Shown: positions 26,453 to 35,779, numbered from the stretch's first letter. The stretch is DNA of 64,000 nucleotides from Oceanobacillus timonensis (GCF_900166635.1 NZ_LT800497.1:4326344-4390343), one strand, 5' to 3'. Made by a program: numbers and translations. The notes: a model not told the origin generated them from the letters alone.

Positions 26453-26502
26453 CTGTAAACCGCTTACAACTTTATTATAATTTCTGTACGTACACATGTC
26501 AA
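26453..26502 (-). promoter_or_regulatory. ara operon promoter with AraR box in the spacer and a cre-like palindrome
   Basis: On the minus strand TTGACA (26502-26497), a 17-base spacer and TATAAT (26479-26474) form a consensus sigma-A promoter. The spacer holds TGTACGTACA (26485-26494), the core of the Bacillus AraR operator. Just downstream, TGTAAGCGGTTTACA (26467-26453) is a near-perfect palindrome like a cre site but one base too long. So the operon should be repressed by AraR and possibly by CcpA. Confidence 0.8.
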
Positions 26503-26662
26503 TATAATTTATTTTTAGTGCATACATCTTTTGGATTCATCTATTTATGGTCCATTCGTATCGGTGCATTGAATTTAAAAACCTGTATGTTAAATCACAA
26601 ACTCACGCTTAACAGCGACATATGAATGTAAAACCTTTTCATTGTTCGAAAACTATGTCAAA

Positions 26663-26680
26663 ATATGTACAGACAGATAT
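26663..26680 (+). promoter_or_regulatory. Possible AraR box upstream of araR
   Basis: ATATGTACAGACAGATAT, 41 bases before the araR start, resembles a degenerate AraR operator with ATAT arms. It may serve autoregulation. The match is weak. Confidence 0.35.
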
Positions 26681-26720
26681 TTCGATAATGGGAAGTTGAG
26701 ACAACAAGGAAGTGAGTAGT

Positions 26721-27815
26721 GTGAAACCAAAATACCAATATCAATTCATCATGGATGATATAAAAAGTAAAATACTTTCAGGAGAATATAAAGTATTAGA
26801 TAAAATCCCTACAGAATCTGCTTTACAAGCCAAGTACAATGTAAGCCGACATACTGTTCGAAAAGCTATTTTAGAGTTATCGAATGGCGGTTTCCTAAGA
26901 AGCGAAAAAGGATCAGGTACGTATGTCAGTAATGAATATAAATCAATCCCCAGCGGCGATTCCAAAAATAAAACCATTGGTGTCATCACAACTTATATTT
27001 CGGATTATATTTTTCCGTCCATTATTCGCGGAATTGAAGGAAGATTGAACGAAGATAATTATTCCTTACTATTAGCTAGCACCAATAATGATGTTGAACA
27101 GGAAAAAAAAGCTTTAGAAATGATGTTATCTTATGGCGTGGATGGTTTAATCGTGGAACCTACGAAAAGTAATTTATATAATCCCAACATTGCCTATTAC
27201 CTATCTTTTAAAGAACATGGTATTCCGTTCATCATGATCAATGCGTATTACGAAGAGCTGGAGGTTCCTTTCCTCTGCCTCGATGACGTGCAATCCGGCT
27301 ATATCGCAACAAATGAACTCATTACAAAAGGACATCAACAAATCGGGCTTATTTCAAAAATGGATGATTTACAAGGAAAGTTTCGAATGAAAGGTTATAT
27401 CAAAGCACTTGGAGAAGCTAAATTAAAATTTCTCCCTGATCATCTTTTTTCTTTCACTACGGAAACAAAACCGGATTTATATTCTAATCTAGAGGAATTC
27501 CTCATTGAAAATAGAGATCTTTTCACTGCCATTGTTTGTTACAACGATGAGGTCGGTCTTGTCGTGGCCAATTTGTGCAAACAACTTGGTATTTCTGTTC
27601 CAGAAGAACTGTCTATTATCGGTCAAGACAATTCTTATATTGCCAAAAACGCGAATATCAAATTAACAACATTGACACACCCGCAAGAACAAATGGGACA
27701 TGATGCAGCTGATAAAATTATTAAGTACTTACAAGGAAGAAAAGACTTATTACATGAACACTATTATCAACCAGTATTAGTGGAGGGAGAAACCGTAAAA
27801 GATTTAAAAGTATAA
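26721..27815 (+). CDS. araR: Arabinose operon repressor AraR
   Basis: A 364-residue chimeric regulator: a GntR-type winged helix at residues 1-70 (KIPTESALQAKYNVSRHTVRKAILELSNGGFL) joined to a LacI/GalR-type periplasmic-binding-like domain that senses L-arabinose (TIGVITTYISDYIFPSIIRGIE, LITKGHQQIGLISKMDD). The start is GTG at 26721 with AAGGAAG upstream; the in-frame GTG three codons earlier is too close to it. It is divergent from araB, sharing a 330-base control region with at least one AraR box. Confidence 0.93.
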   Translation: MKPKYQYQFIMDDIKSKILSGEYKVLDKIPTESALQAKYNVSRHTVRKAILELSNGGFLRSEKGSGTYVSNEYKSIPSGDSKNKTIGVITTYISDYIFPSIIRGIEGRLNEDNYSLLLASTNNDVEQEKKALEMMLSYGVDGLIVEPTKSNLYNPNIAYYLSFKEHGIPFIMINAYYEELEVPFLCLDDVQSGYIATNELITKGHQQIGLISKMDDLQGKFRMKGYIKALGEAKLKFLPDHLFSFTTETKPDLYSNLEEFLIENRDLFTAIVCYNDEVGLVVANLCKQLGISVPEELSIIGQDNSYIAKNANIKLTTLTHPQEQMGHDAADKIIKYLQGRKDLLHEHYYQPVLVEGETVKDLKV

Positions 27816-27870
27816 TAGATTCCCAATGGATAGCTAAAGTATATAAAGCCACTTTATATAAACAAAGATA

Positions 27871-27903
27871 AAGACGAACTTCCTGAAACAGGCGGTTCGT
27901 CTT
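27871..27903. terminator. Terminator between araR and the response regulator
   Basis: AAGACGAAC and GTTCGTCTT form a nine-base-pair stem around a 15-base loop between convergent genes. Confidence 0.75.
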
Positions 27904-27941
27904 GTTTGATACAAATTTTTTAACTATTAGCTTGTTTCCAA

Positions 27942-28628
27942 CTACCCCTGAAACCGATACCCCACGCCCCAGATTGTTTCTATAAATTGCGGAAGGGAAG
28001 CATCTGCTTCTATCTTTTCTCGAATTTTCCGGATATGAACCGTTACGGTCGTATTATCCCCCATCGCATCATAGCCCCAAATTTGTTCAAATAAATGCTC
28101 TTTCGTAAAAACCATATTCGGATGCGACGCTAGAAAATACAATAAATCATACTCTTTTGCGGTAAATATTCTCTCTTCATTATCAATAAAAACCCGCCGT
28201 GAAGCATGATCAATTGTCAGGTTTTTATGATGAATTTCATTCGGCTTCTTATCCTGCTTTGTTAAGCGGTCATATCTGGTAATATGTGCTTTTACTCTTG
28301 CTACCAGCTCATTCGGGTTAAACGGCTTCACAATATAGTCATCCGCTCCTCTGCCGAAGCCGCGGATTTTATCAATATCTTCTTTTCTGGCTGTCACCAT
28401 CAATATCGGCACATCCAATATTCCCCGCAGCTTTTCACACAAATCAAAGCCGTCTATGCCCGGCAGCATGAGGTCTAATAAAATGAGACTATAGGAATTC
28501 GCTGCTGCCAGTTTTAGTCCCTCTTCTCCTGTCATAGCAATATCACTTTGGAATCCATTTATCTCTAAATAATCTCTTTCCAATTCAGCAATATCCTTTT
28601 CATCTTCAATAATTAATATATTTTGCAT
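27942..28628 (-). CDS. OmpR/PhoB-family response regulator
   Basis: A 228-residue two-component response regulator. The receiver has the acidic pair EDE at 8-10, the phospho-acceptor Asp52 in LILLDLMLPGIDG, and Lys in VKPFNPNEL. The winged-helix output domain spans about 130-228 (FTAKEYDLLYFLASHPNMVFTKEHLFEQIWG, TVTVHIRKIREKI). Its start immediately follows or overlaps nothing but abuts the sensor gene's stop, though it is unusual in being second to the kinase only in map order: on the minus strand the kinase is upstream. Target genes are not adjacent. Confidence 0.92.
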   Translation of the reverse strand: MQNILIIEDEKDIAELERDYLEINGFQSDIAMTGEEGLKLAAANSYSLILLDLMLPGIDGFDLCEKLRGILDVPILMVTARKEDIDKIRGFGRGADDYIVKPFNPNELVARVKAHITRYDRLTKQDKKPNEIHHKNLTIDHASRRVFIDNEERIFTAKEYDLLYFLASHPNMVFTKEHLFEQIWGYDAMGDNTTVTVHIRKIREKIEADASLPQFIETIWGVGYRFQG

Positions 28629-29714
28629 TTACATCACCTTTTTCAATGTAAAATAGATACTCGTCCCTTGACCCGGCTTACTTTCTGCCCAAATTTCTCC
28701 GCCGTGCTCTTGAATAATTTTCCTGACAATGGATAAGCCAAGGCCGCTGCCTCCAGTGGCAGAGTTTCTTGACGTATCAGTGCGGTAAAAGCTTTCGAAA
28801 ATATACGGCATATCTTCTTCCTTTATTCCGCTTCCATTATCCTTCATTTCCACAACAATTTTGTTCGTTTCAGAAGTTAAATGCACTTGAATTTCCTTTT
28901 GAGGTTTATCGATATATTTGAAGCTGTTTTGTATAATATTCATTACAACTCGTCTTAATTTTTCCCGATCCGCTTCGACGATATAAGTGCCCTCTTGGTT
29001 TGCTGAAAAAACAGCTTTTCCTTGTTCCTTCTCCAAATTAAATGCTAATTCGTCAATAAAATCTGCAAAAAAGGCATATATATCTACTTTTTCAAATTGA
29101 AAGGTTTCCCTGTTTAAGTCGAGCTTCGAATACAGAAATAGTTCATCAATCAGTCCATCCATCTCACTTGCTGTTCTATAAATGGTATCCATATATCGAT
29201 CCAATTTCTCCGGTGTGTTTGCCACCCCATCTTGAATACCTTTCACATAGCCTTTGATGGAGGTCAGCGGTGTTTTTAAATCATGAGAAATGCTGGCAAT
29301 CAACTCTTGCCGGTTTTCTTCATAGCGTTTATACTCGTTATCTGCTTCTTTTAATTTCAGACGCATCGTCTCAAATGTATTGGCAAGCTCGCCCAGCTCG
29401 TCTTTTTTATCCGACTGGACACTGTATTCCAGATTGCCCTCACTGATTTTCTTTGCTGCCGCAGATAATGTAGAAATAGGATGAATGATACTTTTGGACA
29501 TAAAGTAAGTCAACAATCCATTGGTCAGTATTAAAATAAACGCAATCGCAATAAAGCGGAATTGGACAAAGACTTTTAAATCCTCACCTTGCGGATTGCC
29601 ATTAAAAAAGACAAATAATACATATCCTAAAACAATCTCTGCTAACAATAACAAAGCAGCTGGAACCAGAATCATCGCTATATTGGATAAGATTAACCGT
29701 TTTCTGATCGACAT
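28629..29714 (-). CDS. HAMP-domain sensor histidine kinase
   Basis: A 361-residue membrane sensor kinase: two transmembrane helices (about 7-37 and 52-73) with only a short external loop, HAMP (about 74-125), a HisKA motif ASISHDLKTPLTSIKGY with the phospho-histidine at 144, and an HATPase domain with N box VVMNIIQNSFKY, DNGSG and GGSGLGLSI. ATG at 29714 is chosen for its spacing to GAAGG; a GTG three codons up is too close. The small sensing loop suggests intramembrane or envelope sensing. Transcribed first, directly before its response regulator. Confidence 0.9.
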   Translation of the reverse strand: MSIRKRLILSNIAMILVPAALLLLAEIVLGYVLFVFFNGNPQGEDLKVFVQFRFIAIAFILILTNGLLTYFMSKSIIHPISTLSAAAKKISEGNLEYSVQSDKKDELGELANTFETMRLKLKEADNEYKRYEENRQELIASISHDLKTPLTSIKGYVKGIQDGVANTPEKLDRYMDTIYRTASEMDGLIDELFLYSKLDLNRETFQFEKVDIYAFFADFIDELAFNLEKEQGKAVFSANQEGTYIVEADREKLRRVVMNIIQNSFKYIDKPQKEIQVHLTSETNKIVVEMKDNGSGIKEEDMPYIFESFYRTDTSRNSATGGSGLGLSIVRKIIQEHGGEIWAESKPGQGTSIYFTLKKVM

Positions 29715-29825
29715 TGGAGCCACCTTCTTTCCCTTCCATTATAATCGAATCATTGCCGTTGTGCTGTTCAAACAAGCAGCTGTATGGAAGAAAACCTATA
29801 ATCTATAAAGACGTTTTTCCATTAC

Positions 29826-30257
29826 TCAGAAAAACGCCTTCGCAAGCACAACCATCCGCTTATTTTTTTCGATAAGGCAGGACAGAGGTAATAATGCCCA
29901 GCACCAATCCCCATATGATATTAGTGAGAAAACACTGATAAATGCTATTGGGTTTGTCAATGGCCCCTGTAATCCTCCATCCAGAATAGGTGATAAAATA
30001 CCGCTTAGTATAATCGCAAAAGCTGCGTAACTCATACCCGCTAAAACAAGAACAGAAATCGGGTTTGGCACTCCTTTCTTAATCACAATAAGTATCCAGA
30101 CTACAGAAATCAATAAGGTCATTGCAATGCTTCCAACCGCTTCATTTCCAAAGATGTGAATGAATCCGGTTATTTTCATGAATGGTCTGATCAGTGCGAA
30201 AGCACCTAATCCTAAAATAAATGCTATTCTTTGTTGTTTCGCTTGGTGTTCTGTCAT
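29826..30257 (-). pseudogene. Four-helix membrane protein with a 3' frameshift
   Basis: Unrecognised membrane protein: three clear helices in about 105 residues, then the frame turns into an unlikely tail (SLISYGDWCWALLPLS). Shifting one base at the T run 29929-29932 (minus strand) restores a fourth helix: FLTNIIWGLVLGIITSVL followed by PYRKK and a TAA at 29862-29860. So a one-base loss in a T homopolymer is likely, either real or a sequencing error. The repaired protein would be about 132 residues. ATG at 30257. It may belong with the sensor kinase downstream; the function is not known. Confidence 0.65.
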
Positions 30258-30486
30258 TTAAAATCATTTCCTTCCTAAAATGAAATATACACTTCCATTT
30301 TCCATTGCCCTAAGAAATAGGAAGCTGTACCTCGAATAGCAGTTCATTAATGTTTTAACCTATTTGAACCTTTCTGTATTTGATATTACATTCCTCTTAT
30401 TATCCATTTCTAAAGCATTTATTAAATTTTTCTTAAACCGGAAGGGTGCGCTCTTAAAAAAAGGCAGAAGAGATGACAAATGCCCA

Positions 30487-30527
30487 TAAAAAATCCCGCC
30501 TTTCTCAAATGAAAGACGGGATTTTTT
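30487..30527. terminator. Terminator in the 335-base gap before the four-helix protein gene
   Basis: AAAAAATCCCG, a one-base mismatch and CTTTC pair with the mirror GAAAG and CGGGATTTTTT. It would end the heme-monooxygenase transcript on the minus strand. The rest of the gap (30258-30592) shows only AT-rich DNA. Confidence 0.8.
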
Positions 30528-30592
30528 ATTAATAGCAGGATATGATTATTTTCAGATGAAAGACGAAACTATCGCAAACAACTTCATAGAAT

Positions 30593-30913
30593 CTATGCCG
30601 GACGGTGTTGGACAAACACTTCAAATGTAGACAATTCCGACCCAAGAATCGGGCTCTCTTCTTTTCCTTGCCTATCCTGAGATGCATGGGCTTTTCGGGT
30701 TTCTCTGCTTTCTCTCCATACTTCAAAAGAAGCGTGGTCTTCCCATGTGGTGCAAACCTGCAGTTCATCGTATTCTTCTGTTCCTTCTTTTATCAGCACC
30801 TCCATGAATACAAACCCATTAAACGTATGCACCGATTTTGCACTTTTAAATAATTCTGCCACTTCATTTACTTTTCCTTTTTTGATACGTAATGTATTAA
30901 CAACTTTAATCAT
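30593..30913 (-). CDS. Heme-degrading monooxygenase, HmoA/IsdG-type ABM domain
   Basis: A 106-residue antibiotic-biosynthesis-monooxygenase-fold protein. The Asn-Trp-His triad of heme-degrading members is present at the expected spacing: Asn6 (KVVNTLRIKKG), Trp57 (CTTWEDH) and His76 (RKAHASQD). It would open heme to release iron, or protect from free heme. GGGAGG precedes the ATG at 30913. Single-gene unit with its own terminator. Triad position makes the call good; a general ABM protein is the alternative. Confidence 0.82.
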   Translation of the reverse strand: MIKVVNTLRIKKGKVNEVAELFKSAKSVHTFNGFVFMEVLIKEGTEEYDELQVCTTWEDHASFEVWRESRETRKAHASQDRQGKEESPILGSELSTFEVFVQHRPA

Positions 30914-31193
30914 TATTCGCAGCCTCCCTTGATTTGGATAATCATCGTTACCTATATTTTAATACTGCTTCTGCTTGTTTTCCACTTATTCTGCATGCGA
31001 AAGAGCAGGAGAGACAATGCGCATTCCGAACATGAAGCGTTCCCAACATCATTTCAACAATATTTTGAACAGCAAAACATCGTAAACTTATCGATGCTTT
31101 TCTTCCAGCTGCTAAATTATAATCTTTCTTATATACGCTTGCAATTGTTGCATCCGATTCCCGGTCCAGCAGCTACAAACCAGTAAAATAAAC

Positions 31194-31763
31194 TTACAAA
31201 AATAGTATAATTAATACAAAAAGTAATAAAAAATAGATAATACAGTAGATAGATAGTGTTACTATATTTTTAGGACGGTGATAATGATATTCCGCATCCT
31301 GATTTTGCCCGTCGCTCTCTACATAATTAAGAATTTGCTCATATGTTTTTAAGTTGTTATTTTGCTTTATCTTTTTTTTATAAACTTCTATTCGATACCC
31401 GGCGTAAATCCCGACCAATCCAAGAGGAACGAGAATAAGAAAGCCATAGGAATTAAAATAATGGAAGCTTGGCAGGATGAATAATGCCAGCAGGCTGAAA
31501 GCTATTATCATAACCATACTCCACTGATTAAAATATCCGACCTCGAGCTCTTTTTTCATTTCTTCCAAATCCCCTTTCACTAAATAATCAATTGTGACAT
31601 TAAAAAGAATACTCATTCGCAATAACATTTCAACATCCGGATAATTCTTCCCCCTTTCCCAATTCGACACAGAATTACGACTTACATATAATCTTTCTGC
31701 TAAATCTTCTTGTGTTAGTCCATCTCTTTTTCTGTAAAATTGAATATGCTTGCCTATTTCCAT
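31194..31763 (-). CDS. XRE-family regulator with C-terminal membrane helices
   Basis: A 189-residue protein with an N-terminal helix-turn-helix (GLTQEDLAERLYVSRNSVSNWERGKNYPDVEMLLRM lies in residues 15-50) and then three membrane helices (about 82-100, 103-123 and 168-189). Such membrane-tethered XRE regulators are common in Firmicutes; the sensed signal is not known. GGAGGT precedes the ATG at 31763. No operon partner. The next 440 bases up to the cupin regulator hold no gene. Confidence 0.85.
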   Translation of the reverse strand: MEIGKHIQFYRKRDGLTQEDLAERLYVSRNSVSNWERGKNYPDVEMLLRMSILFNVTIDYLVKGDLEEMKKELEVGYFNQWSMVMIIAFSLLALFILPSFHYFNSYGFLILVPLGLVGIYAGYRIEVYKKKIKQNNNLKTYEQILNYVESDGQNQDAEYHYHRPKNIVTLSIYCIIYFLLLFVLIILFL

Positions 31764-32116
31764 GAAACGGTACCTCCTGTATGTAAACTAACAAAGCTTC
31801 TGGATACTGACCATCAAAATTATTGTGCATTCCATATATACAGCAATATTTTTTCTTGCCAATTCTGTTATGCAGCTTTTTTATTGATTTCTATCATAAA
31901 AAATATGTCATGATAGAATATTTCCGGGGAAATATTGTCGAGAATTGGAAGTTAGATAAATGTTTTCGTTATGTTCATACCCTTTCGTATATCCTTTCAT
32001 ATCAAGGAATAGGGGTAATCCGCGAAAAAATGATAATAATTTTCTAAAATAAATTATCCTTTTGCTCCTTGTTTTATTAGAAAGGTACCTATGCAATGAA
32101 AATATATTCTTCCGGT

Positions 32117-32134
32117 TGTATGTTATAACATACA
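32117..32134 (+). promoter_or_regulatory. Perfect 18-base palindrome upstream of the XRE-cupin gene
   Basis: TGTATGTTATAACATACA lies 71 bases before the start, followed at 32140 by a half-site-like ATGTTATATTG. It is a good candidate for self-regulation by the XRE-cupin protein. The remaining gap (31764-32116) shows AT-rich DNA and no gene. Confidence 0.55.
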
Positions 32135-32204
32135 AAAATATGTTATATTGTTTCATATGAATTTTCTAAATTAAATTGCAATGATGAAAGAAGGGAGAAA
32201 GCAA

Positions 32205-32759
32205 ATGAGGGAAGTCACAGATTATATCAGTAAAAATCTGCAAGCAATCCGCAAAGAGCGAGGATGGAGCTTAGATAAAACCGCAAAAATGACGGAAGTA
32301 AGCAAAGCGATGCTTGCACAGATTGAAAGAGGAGAATCTGTCCCAACGGTCACAACACTCTGGAAAATCGCTAATGGGCTTAAAGTATCTTTCTCATCTC
32401 TGATTAGCCAACAGACAAATTCTGTCAGAGTGATTAAGAAACAAGACAGAAATTTGGTGACAGAAGAAGAAAACCATTATCGAGTACATACGGTTGTCCC
32501 ATTTTCACCCGAAAAGCAATTTGAAGTTTTTACGGTGGAGCTGGACCCTGACAATGAACACACATCATTGCCGCACAATCCTGGTGTGGAAGAGCATGTA
32601 TTTGTCAAAAAAGGACAATTAGAAATGGATATTGACGGGACTGTCGAAACAGTTGATGAAGAAGAAGCCATTATTTTTGATGGAAATCAGCCTCATATTT
32701 ATAGAAATATCGGCGACAACGTCCTTCATCTTCTTGTATTAATCTATTATGCACAATAA
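32205..32759 (+). CDS. XRE-family regulator with cupin domain
   Basis: A 184-residue regulator: helix-turn-helix at about 8-65 (GWSLDKTAKMTEVSKAMLAQIERGESVPTVTTLWKIANGL) and a C-terminal cupin sensor (HNPGVEEHVFVKKGQLEMDIDG, IIFDGNQPHIYRNIGD). This class usually regulates metabolic or transport genes. ATG at 32205 follows GAAGGGAG; the upstream in-frame ATGs lack a site. The azlC-azlD genes follow by 42 bases and are the likely targets. Confidence 0.88.
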   Translation: MREVTDYISKNLQAIRKERGWSLDKTAKMTEVSKAMLAQIERGESVPTVTTLWKIANGLKVSFSSLISQQTNSVRVIKKQDRNLVTEEENHYRVHTVVPFSPEKQFEVFTVELDPDNEHTSLPHNPGVEEHVFVKKGQLEMDIDGTVETVDEEEAIIFDGNQPHIYRNIGDNVLHLLVLIYYAQ

Positions 32760-32801
32760 ATGAAATAATTTCTATATGTTTTGAAAGTGAGTGAATCAAA
32801 A

Positions 32802-33509
32802 ATGTCTTTAGACGATCATCTATTAACATTGAAACATGCCTTTCCCAAAACGCTGCCGATACTTGCCGGGTTTGCTTTTTTGGGCATTGCTTATGGCGTT
32901 TACATGCATTCCTTAGGATTTCCACCCTTCTATGCTATCTTGATGAGTGTGCTCATCTTTGCCGGGTCGATGGAATTTGTCGCTGGAAGTTTACTATTAG
33001 GTGCATTTAACCCGTTAAGCGCATTTCTATTAACATTAATGATAAATGCCAGACATCTTTTCTATGGTATTTCCATGTTAGATAAATTCAAAGGAACGGG
33101 CAAGAAAAAAGGATATCTCATCTATGGCATGTGTGATGAGTCATTTGTTATTAACCACACTGCCCATATACCTCCTTCTATCAATAAGGGCTGGTTTATG
33201 TTTTATGTTACCTTGTTAAATCAAATCTATTGGGTCAGCGGAACAACCATTGGAAGCCTCTTCGGCTCGATGATCACATTTAATACGGATGGTCTGGAGT
33301 TTGTGATGACTGCTCTGTTTGTGGTTATCTTTTTGGATCAATGGATGAAGGAGCGAAATCACATCAGCTCACTTATAGGCGTGGCCGCTTCCATTTTATG
33401 TTTGATCTTGTTTGGTACGGAAAACTTTATTATTCCTGCCATGCTTATCATATTGATCTTTCTGACCTTAATTAAAAAATTCATCACAAAAAATGAGGTG
33501 ATTTCCTGA
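32802..33509 (+). CDS. azlC: Branched-chain amino acid exporter large subunit, AzlC family
   Basis: A 235-residue membrane protein with the AzlC pattern: [49 protein letters not shown] and [10 protein letters not shown]. It works with AzlD to export branched-chain amino acids or analogues. ATG at 32802 with AAAGTGAG ten bases before; an in-frame TTG seven codons upstream is less likely. The stop overlaps the azlD start. Confidence 0.92.
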   Translation: MSLDDHLLTLKHAFPKTLPILAGFAFLGIAYGVYMHSLGFPPFYAILMSVLIFAGSMEFVAGSLLLGAFNPLSAFLLTLMINARHLFYGISMLDKFKGTGKKKGYLIYGMCDESFVINHTAHIPPSINKGWFMFYVTLLNQIYWVSGTTIGSLFGSMITFNTDGLEFVMTALFVVIFLDQWMKERNHISSLIGVAASILCLILFGTENFIIPAMLIILIFLTLIKKFITKNEVIS

Positions 33510-33838
33510 TGATGACTCTAACACAGCAAATCATTATGATTGCTTCTATCGTTATAGGCACTCTATTAACTAGATTTTTGCCATTTATGATATTTAAACC
33601 GGATAAGCCTACCCCAACATATATTAAATACTTAGGATATGTCTTACCGCCAGCTGTATTTGGCTTATTGGTTGTTTATTCATTAAAGGACGTCACCCTC
33701 ACATCATTGGAAGGCTTCCTGCCTGAGCTTCTCGCAGTTGGGTTGATTGTTGTCCTGCATTACTGGAAACGAAGCATGCTGTTATCGATTGCAGGCGGGA
33801 CAATATTTTATATGTTTTTAGTGCAGGGTGTGTTTTAA
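33509..33838 (+). CDS. azlD: Branched-chain amino acid exporter small subunit, AzlD family
   Basis: A 109-residue protein with about four membrane helices and AzlD signatures ([34 protein letters not shown]). It overlaps the azlC stop by one base (TGATG) and has GAGGTGAT upstream. It forms the small partner of AzlC. After it, bases 33839-34187 hold no gene, only a weak GAGGGGCAA/TTGCACCCTC hairpin near 33926-33953. Confidence 0.9.
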   Translation: MMTLTQQIIMIASIVIGTLLTRFLPFMIFKPDKPTPTYIKYLGYVLPPAVFGLLVVYSLKDVTLTSLEGFLPELLAVGLIVVLHYWKRSMLLSIAGGTIFYMFLVQGVF

Positions 33839-34187
33839 TGTATAAATGAACGCAGATCTTCCATACTTCTAAAAAGGGGTTCGGTAAAAGTAAGCACCCC
33901 GGGCATCTCTTGATGTAATTTTACGGAGGGGCAAACACCTTTTTTTGCACCCTCTCTATTTCTGTTAAGCATATAAATGATCATATACCTTTTTTATCGG
34001 AGAATGACGCTATTTATATCTTCCAGCTTCACAGTTCATTTTGCATTAAACGCAAAAAAGGTCTAAAATAATCAGATAAATACTTAACCAACCAGAAGTT
34101 ATACAAATTACTTCATCTTTTTATGGTTCGTTGTTCTTTACAATAAAAAATACGCTTTTAATTTACATACATAAGGTGATGAACACA

Positions 34188-35540
34188 ATGAAAGAAACTA
34201 TTCGCAAACCCTGGCTGCTTGTTTTAACCATAGGGCTTGGTACATTGCTCAACCCATTAAACTCATCGATGATTTCCGTGGCATTAACGAGGCTGCAAAA
34301 TGAATTTGCACTAACCTTTGCGGATGCTTCCTGGCTCATTTCGATATTTTATCTTGCAAGCGCTGCAGGACAGCCGGTCATGGGGAAATTAAGTGATATG
34401 TTTGGTCCGAAAAAATTGTTTATAGCAGGACTTTTCATCGTTGCAGTGGCATCAATGTTAGCTCCTTTTTCACCAAACTATCCATTCCTTCTGGGTTGTC
34501 GTGCATTACAGGCGATTGGCAGCTCAACATTATTTCCTAGCGGTATGAGCATGGTGCGGACACATATTACAGAAGGACAAGGAAAAGCGCTGGCTGTCTT
34601 ATCTGTCTTCGCTTCCACCTCTGCTGCTTTCGGGCCGTCTATCGGCGGATTTTTAGTGGCATCTTGGGATTGGCAGTCTATTTTTCTTGTTAATTTTCCG
34701 TTTATTATTGTATCCTTCTTGCTGGCTATTTTCATTTTACCAAATACGGGACAAGGGAAATTTGAGGCGAAACGGATTGATTTCAGTGGGATTGACCTTT
34801 TTATTATTGCCATTGTAGGTCTCATACTATTCCTGCTTACGCTTGATCAGAATATCCGCTGGTGGGCGTTACTGCTCTTTTTAGCAGCCGCTGTCGGTTT
34901 TTACTTTTTCGAGCGCAGACAGGAGGAACCTTTCATCGATGTAAAAGGTTTGACGAAAAACCGGTATGTTTCTTTTATCTATTTACAATTCATGAGTATC
35001 AACTTAATTCATTATTGTTTCTTTTTTGGGTTCCCGACGTATTTGCAGCAAGTTCGTGAATACAGCGAACAGCATACCGGGCTCATTATGCTATCATTGG
35101 CAGGTTTTGGGGTGATTGTCGCACCGTTAGCCGGCCGTTTGATTGATAAATATGGTTCGAAACTGCCTATGGTCATTGGCGCATCTTTACTTTTAGCGGG
35201 TACGGGGCTGCTATTAACGTACAACGATGCATCCCCTTTAATCTGGCTTATCATTATTATGGCCGTTCTGGGCATGAGTAATGGATTTAATAATATTTCT
35301 TCCCAGACAGCACTTTATGAGCATGTAGATCCAGAGGAGACAGGTTCTGCTTCCGGTTTATTTCAAACCAGCCGCTATCTTGGCTCGATTTTATCCTCCA
35401 GTCTGCTTGGTTTAACATTTAATCGTCATTTAGATACTGAGCATTTGCATCTTGTTGCGATGATCTGTTTTGCTTTCTGTATATTTGTTGTTGCTCTGGC
35501 GTTTAAGCTTCCGGGGAGATTACGGAGTAAAGATGCCTAA
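34188..35540 (+). CDS. MFS drug-efflux transporter, EmrB/QacA type
   Basis: A 450-residue MFS transporter of the DHA2-like group. Visible are the opening helix with LNPLNSSMISVALTRLQ, WLISIFYLASAAGQPVMGKLSDMFGPKKL (motif A), and many further helices. Export of toxic compounds is a family-based guess; no substrate is suggested by the context. ATG at 34188 with AAGGTGAT upstream; earlier in-frame starts lack a site. Single gene ending in a strong terminator. Confidence 0.87.
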   Translation: MKETIRKPWLLVLTIGLGTLLNPLNSSMISVALTRLQNEFALTFADASWLISIFYLASAAGQPVMGKLSDMFGPKKLFIAGLFIVAVASMLAPFSPNYPFLLGCRALQAIGSSTLFPSGMSMVRTHITEGQGKALAVLSVFASTSAAFGPSIGGFLVASWDWQSIFLVNFPFIIVSFLLAIFILPNTGQGKFEAKRIDFSGIDLFIIAIVGLILFLLTLDQNIRWWALLLFLAAAVGFYFFERRQEEPFIDVKGLTKNRYVSFIYLQFMSINLIHYCFFFGFPTYLQQVREYSEQHTGLIMLSLAGFGVIVAPLAGRLIDKYGSKLPMVIGASLLLAGTGLLLTYNDASPLIWLIIIMAVLGMSNGFNNISSQTALYEHVDPEETGSASGLFQTSRYLGSILSSSLLGLTFNRHLDTEHLHLVAMICFAFCIFVVALAFKLPGRLRSKDA

Positions 35541-35588
35541 AAAACAACAATCCTCCACTATTTAAGTAATGGAGGATTGTTGTTTTTT
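35541..35588 (+). terminator. Terminator after the MFS transporter
   Basis: AAACAACAATCCTCCA and its complement TGGAGGATTGTTGTTT form a long stem around a 12-base AT loop, followed by T residues. Confidence 0.88.
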
Positions 35589-35779
35589 AAAGCCTATCTG
35601 CTCCATGGTACAGAGTTCGTTTTTTGTGGCATTAGGATACTGCTCATGAAATCTTACATATAAGTTTTTTCTCATATACACCTGTTTGAAATCCATCCCG
35701 TTTATACTATAGCATTTGGGGGAATATATAGTTATATTCTCATTGGACATAGACAATGACATTTTGGGAGTGTTGTAGC

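Noticed and set aside
30929..31186. 85-codon plus-strand frame with a hydrophobic N-terminus, next to the heme monooxygenase gene
   Set aside because: It starts at TTG without a ribosome site, in the region where the opposite gene has its own site, and its later part does not look like a protein family. Left out as unlikely.
33900..33960. GC-rich inverted pieces after azlD
   Set aside because: The stem is interrupted and no T run follows the second arm closely, so it was not listed as a terminator.
35562..35762. 66-codon minus-strand frame between the MFS gene and the M20 gene
   Set aside because: It runs into the MFS terminator and no start has a usable ribosome site. The inner stretch MRKNLYVRFHEQYPNATKNE looks protein-like, so a small gene is not excluded, but support is too weak.
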